From: Actinomycetes bacterium
GTDB taxonomy: Bacteria > Actinomycetota > Actinomycetes > Actinomycetales > Cellulomonadaceae
Direction: 5' to 3'
DNA length: 10,184 nt
Assembly (NCBI GenBank): GCA_023428465.1
Contig: JAEYXM010000163.1
Location: 1 to 10,184, forward strand
Shown here: piece after piece, positions 6,527 to 10,184 of the stretch
How the letters are laid out: every line of letters starts with the position of its first letter
Position numbering within the stretch: position 1 is the stretch's first letter
Notes under the pieces: model-generated
Seen by the model: only the letters and a program-made list of their open reading frames with translations
The model's database searches: none
Told to the model about the DNA's origin: nothing
Program-made: the position numbers and the translations under genes

Positions 6527-7513
6527 GTGACCGCTCCCACCACCCCGCCGGTGCCGTCGCCCGGAGACGTCGCGCGTCTCGCCCACGCCGTGCTCGAGGA
6601 GGTCGGCACCGCCGTCGTCGGCATGCACGACGCGTTGCGCGTGGCGCTGGCCGCGATCCTGTCGGGCGGCCACGTGCTGTTCGAGGACGTGCCCGGTCTC
6701 GGCAAGACGCTCGCGGCGCGCAGCCTGGCGACGGCGCTCGGCCTGGAGTTCCGGCGCCTGCAGTGCACGCCGGACCTGCTGCCGTCGGACATCACGGGGT
6801 CGGCGGTGTGGGACCCCACCTCGGCGTCGTTCCGGTTCCGTGAGGGCCCGGTGTTCGCGGGCCTGCTGCTCGCGGACGAGATCAACCGGACCGCGCCCAA
6901 GACGCAGTCGGCGCTGCTCGAGGCGATGGCCGAGCGCCAGGTGACGGTCGACGGCACGACGTACCCGATGGCGCGCCCGTTCCACGTGGTCGCGACGTCG
7001 AACCCCGTCGAGTACGAGGGCACGTACCCGCTGCCCGAGGCGCAGCTCGACCGGTTCATGGTGCGGGTGTCGGTCGGGTACCCGGACCGCGACGCGGAGG
7101 TGGACGTGCTCGAGCGCCGTCTGGCCCGGCGCCGCGAGGACGCGCCCGTGATGCGCGTCGTCGACGCGCCGACGCTGCTCGCGATGCAGGCGGGCGTCGA
7201 GGAGGTCCGCGTGGACCCCGACATCGTGCGGTACTGCGTGGACCTGGCCGCGGCGACGCGGGCGCACGAAGCCGTCGAGGTCGGCGCCTCGCCGCGCGGC
7301 TCGCAGGCGCTCATGCTCGTGGCGCGCGCGCTCGCGGTCCTGTCGGGGCGGCGCTTCGTCACCCCGGAGGACGTGAAGGACGTCGCCGTGCCGGCGCTCG
7401 CGCACCGCATCACGCTGACGCCGGCCACGTGGGCGGCGGGTGTCGTCGCCGAGGACGTGGTGGCCGAGGTCCTCAGCCGCGTCCCCGGACCCTCGACGGT
7501 GCCGGGTAGCTGA
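6527..7513 (+). CDS. MoxR-family AAA+ ATPase
   Basis: This 328-residue cytoplasmic AAA+ protein is of usual MoxR length. Family members act as ATP-driven chaperones that activate or insert cofactors into VWA-domain partners. Visible motifs are Walker A in EDVPGLGKT (53-61, Lys60), the MoxR-typical LQCTPDLLPSDITG (78-91), Walker B LLLADEINR (113-121, Asp117-Glu118), the following TAPKTQSALLEAM (122-134), sensor 1 in VVATSNP (154-160, Asn159), LPEAQLDRF (169-177), where the arginine-finger region is expected, and sensor 2 ASPRGSQAL (254-262, Arg257). GTG 6527 is chosen because AGGAGA lies 8 nt upstream and the preceding stop is one base away; the frame extends upstream only into the previous gene. 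The stop overlaps the DUF58 start by one base. All core ATPase residues are intact. Confidence 0.95.
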   Translation: MTAPTTPPVPSPGDVARLAHAVLEEVGTAVVGMHDALRVALAAILSGGHVLFEDVPGLGKTLAARSLATALGLEFRRLQCTPDLLPSDITGSAVWDPTSASFRFREGPVFAGLLLADEINRTAPKTQSALLEAMAERQVTVDGTTYPMARPFHVVATSNPVEYEGTYPLPEAQLDRFMVRVSVGYPDRDAEVDVLERRLARRREDAPVMRVVDAPTLLAMQAGVEEVRVDPDIVRYCVDLAAATRAHEAVEVGASPRGSQALMLVARALAVLSGRRFVTPEDVKDVAVPALAHRITLTPATWAAGVVAEDVVAEVLSRVPGPSTVPGS

Positions 7514-8910
7514 TGACGTCGGACGGGTTCTCGACCCGGGGCTGGGACGACGATCCCGCCCCGGCGTCGGCGCGCCCGGCGTCCGACGACGCCGCGGCGC
7601 CGGTCCCGATCGGGCGGCCGTGGGCCGTCACCGGGTCGCTCGTGTGGGCGTTCTCGGCGTGCCTCGTGGTGCTCTCGCTCGGCGTGCTGCTGGGGCGGCC
7701 CGACGTCGCGCTCGTCGTGGTCGGGCCCCTGATCGTGGCGGTGTGGAACATGTGGCAGCGGCCGCGCGGTGGCGTGTGGGTCGACCCCGAGCCGGCGGAC
7801 ACCACCACGGTGGGGCTGCTGCACCAGACGCTGCGCCTGACCGCGCCGCCCGGCACGGCCGGCGTCCGGCTGCGGCTGTCCCGGCCCGAGCACGGGACCA
7901 CCGAGGTGGCCGTGGACGTCCCGGGGCGGCGGAACCTCGACGTGTCCGCGCGCTCGGTCCGCACCGGCCCCCTGCCGTTGTTCCACGTGGAACACCAGGC
8001 GTTCGGCGTCGGCGCGCTGACGACGGGCCCGCACACGACGGAGGAGGCGGAGACGATCGTCGTCCTGCCGCAGGGCCGGGCGCTGCCCGCGCTGCCGATG
8101 CCCTCGCGCATGCGCGGTCTGACCGGCCAGCACGACTCGCGGCGCTTCGGCCAGGGTGGCGCGCTGCGCGACGTCCACCCGTTCCAGCCCGGCGACCTCG
8201 TGCGCCAGGTCGACTGGAAGGTCACCGCGCGGCGCTCCCCGCAGCTCGAGCAGCTCTACGTGCGCCGCACCTACGCGCTCGGCGAGGCGGCCGTCGTCCT
8301 CGTCGTGGACTCGCGGGACGACATCGGGCCCGACCCGTGGACGTGGAGCGGCATCCACCCCATCCGGCCCGACGACGCGACATCCCTCGACCTGGCCCGC
8401 CAGGCCGCGGTGACTGTGGCGGAGGCGTACCTCGCGGATGGCGACCGCGTCGCGGTCGAGGACCTCGGCGTCCGACGGCGCGCGCTGCGCCCGGGCACGG
8501 GGCGTCACCAGCTCGACCGGCTCGTCCAGCAGCTCGGACTGCTGCGGCCCGAGGGCGACCCGCCGACGGCCCTGCGCCCGCCGCGCATCCCCGCGGGCAG
8601 CCTCATCTACCTGTTCTCGACGTTCCTCGACCCGGAGGCGGCCGACATGGCGCGCGCGTGGCGGCGCTCCGGCCTGACCGTCATCGCGATCGACGTCCTG
8701 CCGAACGTCCGCACGCGCGGGCTCGACCCGCGGCACTGGCTCGCGATGCGCCTCGTGCGCGTGGATCGCGAGGACCGGCTCGCCGAGCTCGTCGCGGCAG
8801 GCATCGAGCTGGTCCGCTGGGCCGACCCGGTCGATGCGACCGCGCGCCTGCAGCTCGCCGCCCGCCGTACCCACCGGCGCCCCGGCGTCGCGCGAGGGGG
8901 CCGGCGATGA
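7513..8910 (+). CDS. DUF58 (VWA-like) membrane-anchored protein
   Basis: This 465-residue protein begins at ATG 7513, overlapping the moxR stop by one base. A disordered acidic N terminus (1-35) precedes two adjacent membrane helices (about 41-60 and 62-80) joined by a very short turn. A beta-rich region follows (95-190), including the family's 'GP-x-LF' segment (152-157). The DUF58 signature is at 213-252: GQGGALRDVHPFQPGDLVRQVDWK, with Pro226-Gly-Asp228, Arg231 and Asp234-Trp-Lys236, then TARR and the LYVRRTY strand. The C-terminal VWA-like part starts VVLVVDSRDD (261-270). Its MIDAS-type DxSxS is degenerate (DSRDD), so classical metal binding may be lost. DUF58 proteins are the usual partners of MoxR. 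A palindromic parS-like site lies inside the gene at codons 156-161. The stop overlaps the next start (ATGA). Confidence 0.93.
   Translation: MTSDGFSTRGWDDDPAPASARPASDDAAAPVPIGRPWAVTGSLVWAFSACLVVLSLGVLLGRPDVALVVVGPLIVAVWNMWQRPRGGVWVDPEPADTTTVGLLHQTLRLTAPPGTAGVRLRLSRPEHGTTEVAVDVPGRRNLDVSARSVRTGPLPLFHVEHQAFGVGALTTGPHTTEEAETIVVLPQGRALPALPMPSRMRGLTGQHDSRRFGQGGALRDVHPFQPGDLVRQVDWKVTARRSPQLEQLYVRRTYALGEAAVVLVVDSRDDIGPDPWTWSGIHPIRPDDATSLDLARQAAVTVAEAYLADGDRVAVEDLGVRRRALRPGTGRHQLDRLVQQLGLLRPEGDPPTALRPPRIPAGSLIYLFSTFLDPEAADMARAWRRSGLTVIAIDVLPNVRTRGLDPRHWLAMRLVRVDREDRLAELVAAGIELVRWADPVDATARLQLAARRTHRRPGVARGGRR
7979..7994. promoter_or_regulatory. parS: parS-like ParB-binding palindrome inside the DUF58 gene
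   Basis: TGTTCCACGTGGAACA is a perfect 16-bp palindrome. From memory, it matches the chromosomal parS pattern TGTTNCACGTGNAACA and has the same GTTCCACGTGGAAC core described for Pseudomonas. It encodes part of LFHVEH, and the Glu codon is GAA in a gene that overwhelmingly uses GAG; the A completes the palindrome. parS sites often lie in coding sequence near oriC. No parA or parB lies in the window, so the role is inferred from the site alone. Confidence 0.65.
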
Positions 8911-9557
8911 GGCTCTGGGCACTGCGCAACCGCATCCGCGACCTCCTCGGGCTCGCGCCCGTGCCGCCGCCGGGCGGTGCGCCCGTGCCGCCGGTCCCGC
9001 GCATCACCGTCGCCCTCGCCGGTGCCGTGCCCGGCGTGCTCGTCCGGCTCGTCCCGGCGGTCCTCGTCGTGCTGCTCGGGCTGCTCGCCGGGTTCGGCGG
9101 GGGTCTGTGGGTCGTGGCGGCGATGGCGGCCGTCGGCGTCGTCGTGTGGCCCACGGGCCCCGCGGCGGCGGCGTACATCGTGCTCGTCGCGGGCGTGGTG
9201 CTCGCGGGCGACGACCTGCTCGCCGCGGACCCGGTGCGGGGCACCGTCGCCGGGGTGTGGCGCACGAGCGCCCTGATGGTCGCCGTGCACGTGTTCCTCG
9301 TGGCGACGGCTCTCGCCGGGAACGTCGCGTGGCGGGCGCTCGTCGAGCGCGCCGTCCTGCTGCGCGCGGCCGGGGGTGTGCTCACCACGCAGGCCGTGGC
9401 GCAGACGTTGCTCCTGCTCGTGGCCTTCGTTCGTGCGTCGCAGCCGGGTCAGGCCGAGTGGTTGCGGCTCGTCGCGCTCGCGGCCGTCGCGGCGGTGGCC
9501 GTGCTCGTCCTGCCGCGCGCGTGGCTCACGCGGCGGCCGCGGCGCCGGGAGCGCTGA
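8907..9557 (+). CDS. Polytopic membrane protein, last gene of MoxR operon
   Basis: This 216-residue protein starts at ATG 8907, overlapping the DUF58 stop by four bases (ATGA), with GAGGGGG at 6-nt spacing. The N terminus is amphipathic and basic (MRLWALRNRIRDLLG), followed by a Pro/Gly linker (18-31). About six hydrophobic segments follow, near 47-64, 66-81, 86-103, 117-137, 157-175 and 185-203. The C terminus is strongly basic (RRPRRRER), as expected for a cytoplasmic end. The open frame continues far upstream, but that part is only the shadow of the DUF58 gene. No family is recognised. Its position suggests a membrane component of the MoxR/DUF58 assembly. The operon holds no transglutaminase gene, unlike many related loci. 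Confidence 0.8.
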   Translation: MRLWALRNRIRDLLGLAPVPPPGGAPVPPVPRITVALAGAVPGVLVRLVPAVLVVLLGLLAGFGGGLWVVAAMAAVGVVVWPTGPAAAAYIVLVAGVVLAGDDLLAADPVRGTVAGVWRTSALMVAVHVFLVATALAGNVAWRALVERAVLLRAAGGVLTTQAVAQTLLLLVAFVRASQPGQAEWLRLVALAAVAAVAVLVLPRAWLTRRPRRRER

Positions 9558-9579
9558 GGGTCGGCTTCGCGCAGCGCGG

Positions 9580-9604
9580 GGCCCGACGGCGGGGTCCTCG
9601 GGCC
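9580..9604 (+). terminator. Stem-loop after the MoxR operon
   Basis: GGCCCGA (9580-9586) and TCGGGCC (9598-9604) form a 7-bp perfect stem with an 11-nt loop, 22 nt after the last stop of the operon. An alternative stem, GGCCGG-CGGGGT-CCGGCC (9601-9618), overlaps it. An 11-bp direct repeat, CGGCGGGGTCC, occurs at 9587 and 9604. There is no T-tract, so this is only a candidate. Confidence 0.35.
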
Positions 9605-9631
9605 GGCGGGGTCCGGCCGGGTCCGGCGCCT

Positions 9632-9718
9632 GTCCACAGGCCGCGCGGTGCCCGCGCCGCGTCCACAGGCTGCTGGGGCCCGATGCCGCGTCCACAGGTC
9701 GGGCGGCCCCGTTGCGTG
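9632..9718 (+). repeat. Three 29-bp tandem repeats, each opening with GTCCACAGG
   Basis: GTCCACAGG occurs at 9632, 9661 and 9690, exactly 29 bp apart; the rest of each unit is GC-rich and only partly conserved. With flanking bases the first box is CTGTCCACA, fitting the Streptomyces-type DnaA box (Y-Y-V-TCCACA); the other two read GCGTCCACA, one mismatch away. The array ends 19 bp before the -10 of the next gene. Binding by DnaA or another regulator is inference. Confidence 0.5.
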
Positions 9719-9737
9719 GGCCGTCGGCCGCGCGCCT

Positions 9738-9743
9738 TAGCGT
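9738..9743 (+). promoter_or_regulatory. -10 box of a probable leaderless promoter
   Basis: TAGCGT fits the actinobacterial TANNNT -10 element and lies six bases before GTG 9750, so transcription would start at or next to the start codon. There is no Shine-Dalgarno before this GTG, as expected for a leaderless message. A weak -35 (TTGCGT, 9712-9717) has an over-long 20-nt spacer. Confidence 0.5.
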
Positions 9744-9749
9744 CCCCGG

Positions 9750-9992
9750 GTGACCTTGGACGAGGCGGTGCGGGCGTGCCGAGCCGTGGAGCGGGAGATC
9801 GAGGCGGCGCGCGCGGAGCTCGCCACCGTCGCCGACCTGGGCTGGACGGGCGAGGCCGCGCGGCTCTTCGAGGACGCCCGGGCCCGGCACCTGCGTGCGC
9901 TCGACGGCCTGCGCGTCGCGGCCGAGCACGCCGCCGGTGCGGTGCTGAACCACCACATCCAGGTCGCGTGCGTGTGCGGGTGCGGGGCGTGA
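9750..9992 (+). CDS. WXG100-like small helical protein with cysteine-rich tail
   Basis: This 80-residue protein has the helix-turn-helix plan of ESAT-6/WXG100-like proteins: helix 1 at about 3-29, a central Trp32-Thr-Gly34 (WXG) turn, and helix 2 at about 35-65 (EAARLFEDARARHLRALDGL). Such proteins are substrates or partners of type VII (Esx) secretion and often precede a larger secreted partner. It is shorter than the usual ~100 residues. I see no YxxxD/E export tail; instead it ends NHHIQ then ACVCGCGA, with three cysteines in CxCxC. The start is set by the leaderless promoter at 9738-9743; no Shine-Dalgarno is present. Thirteen bases separate it from the next gene, so a two-gene unit is likely. 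It could be a non-secreted coiled-coil protein, since the WXG motif alone is weak. Confidence 0.6.
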   Translation: MTLDEAVRACRAVEREIEAARAELATVADLGWTGEAARLFEDARARHLRALDGLRVAAEHAAGAVLNHHIQVACVCGCGA

Positions 9993-10005
9993 GCGGGTGG
10001 GGCGC

Positions 10006-10184
10006 GTGAGCGGTCGCGCGGACGCCGAGGTGACTCCGAGCGCGGCCTCCCGCGCGACCCCGGGCGCGGTCCCCGGGGTGAGCCCCGGCGCAGGCACCGA
10101 CGCGGACGACGGCGTCACGGTCCGTGGCGGCGCGGGCGGCACCCGCGCGTGCCTCGAGGCGCTCGCGGTCGGGTCCGCCAGGGT
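10006..10184 (+). CDS. Unrecognised protein, N-terminal 59 residues (cut by right edge)
   Basis: An open frame starts at GTG 10006, 13 nt after the WXG100-like gene, and runs off the right edge after 59 full codons. A GGGTGGGG stretch just upstream is a loose Shine-Dalgarno with short spacing. Residues 1-36 are a disordered Ala/Pro/Gly/Asp-rich leader (TPSAASRATPGAVPG), with no signal peptide. From about 37 the sequence turns more ordered (VTVRGGAGGTRACLEALAVG). Its place right after a WXG100-like gene suggests a functional partner, possibly a larger secreted or toxin-like protein, but nothing in the visible part proves it. Confidence 0.45.
   Translation, partial: MSGRADAEVTPSAASRATPGAVPGVSPGAGTDADDGVTVRGGAGGTRACLEALAVGSAR

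Noticed and set aside
6979..6992. Second parS-like site, GTTCCACGTGG, inside moxR
   Set aside because: Only one half and the core match; the other half (TCG instead of AAC) breaks the dyad. It falls on the conserved PFHVVAT coding motif, so chance is enough.
7423..7434. CCACGTGG core near the end of moxR
   Set aside because: The flanks are GG and GC instead of TT and AA, so it does not fit parS.
3700..8922. Very long open frames on the strand opposite purB and the MoxR operon, and others like them elsewhere
   Set aside because: Stop codons are scarce in antisense frames of very GC-rich genes. The translations are Arg/Ala/Pro-rich with no domain, and the genes on the other strand have clear family motifs.
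9632..9718. The 29-bp repeats as a CRISPR array or a replication origin
   Set aside because: Only nine bases are invariant and there are no repeat/spacer units, so it is not CRISPR. There is no AT-rich unwinding region and no dnaA or dnaN nearby, so it is not oriC by itself.
9989..10009. GTG at 9989 overlapping the WXG100-like stop as the start of the last gene
   Set aside because: That frame hits TGA at 10007-10009 after six codons; the GTG at 10006 opens a frame that stays open to the edge.
1..10184. Mobile elements, tRNA, rRNA or a horizontally acquired island
   Set aside because: No transposase, integrase, RNA gene or composition break was seen; GC content and codon style look uniform across the window.

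Overview
The window looks like chromosome of a very GC-rich actinomycete. Third codon positions are almost all G or C, GTG starts are common, and two short lineage-specific membrane or secreted proteins are present. A Cellulomonas-like member of the Micrococcales is my guess from general feel, not from a search. I see no transposase, integrase, tRNA, rRNA or CRISPR array.

Left part (1-2631, minus strand): an unrecognised gene cut by the left edge lies 36 nt downstream of a PLP-dependent beta-eliminating lyase of the tryptophanase/tyrosine phenol-lyase family (330-1778). The lyase has a striking leader: an 8-codon upstream ORF with its own strong Shine-Dalgarno, almost wholly inside a 22-bp perfect palindrome. 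Upstream on the same strand is a secreted lipoprotein (1924-2631), with its own 23-bp palindrome abutting its Shine-Dalgarno and a stem-loop after its stop.

Middle (2829-4745): a small four-helix membrane protein on the plus strand converges on purB (adenylosuccinate lyase, E. coli-type) on the minus strand. purB then diverges from the next operon.

Right part (4898-9557, plus strand): a tight five-gene operon of the MoxR/DUF58 type. The order is DUF4129 membrane protein, small two-helix membrane protein, MoxR AAA+ ATPase, DUF58 protein and a polytopic membrane protein. The four junctions are a 1-nt overlap, a 1-nt gap, a 1-nt overlap and a 4-nt overlap. Such operons are thought to form membrane-associated chaperone-like assemblies, in which MoxR drives ATP-dependent remodelling of VWA-like DUF58 partners. 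The DUF58 gene contains a perfect 16-bp ParB (parS)-type palindrome, the most interesting non-coding signal here.

After the operon come terminator-like stems, then three GTCCACAGG boxes at exact 29-bp spacing that resemble actinobacterial DnaA boxes. A probable leaderless promoter follows, then a WXG100-like small protein (9750-9992) and, 13 nt later, the start of an unrecognised gene that runs off the right edge. All motif and family calls are by eye.
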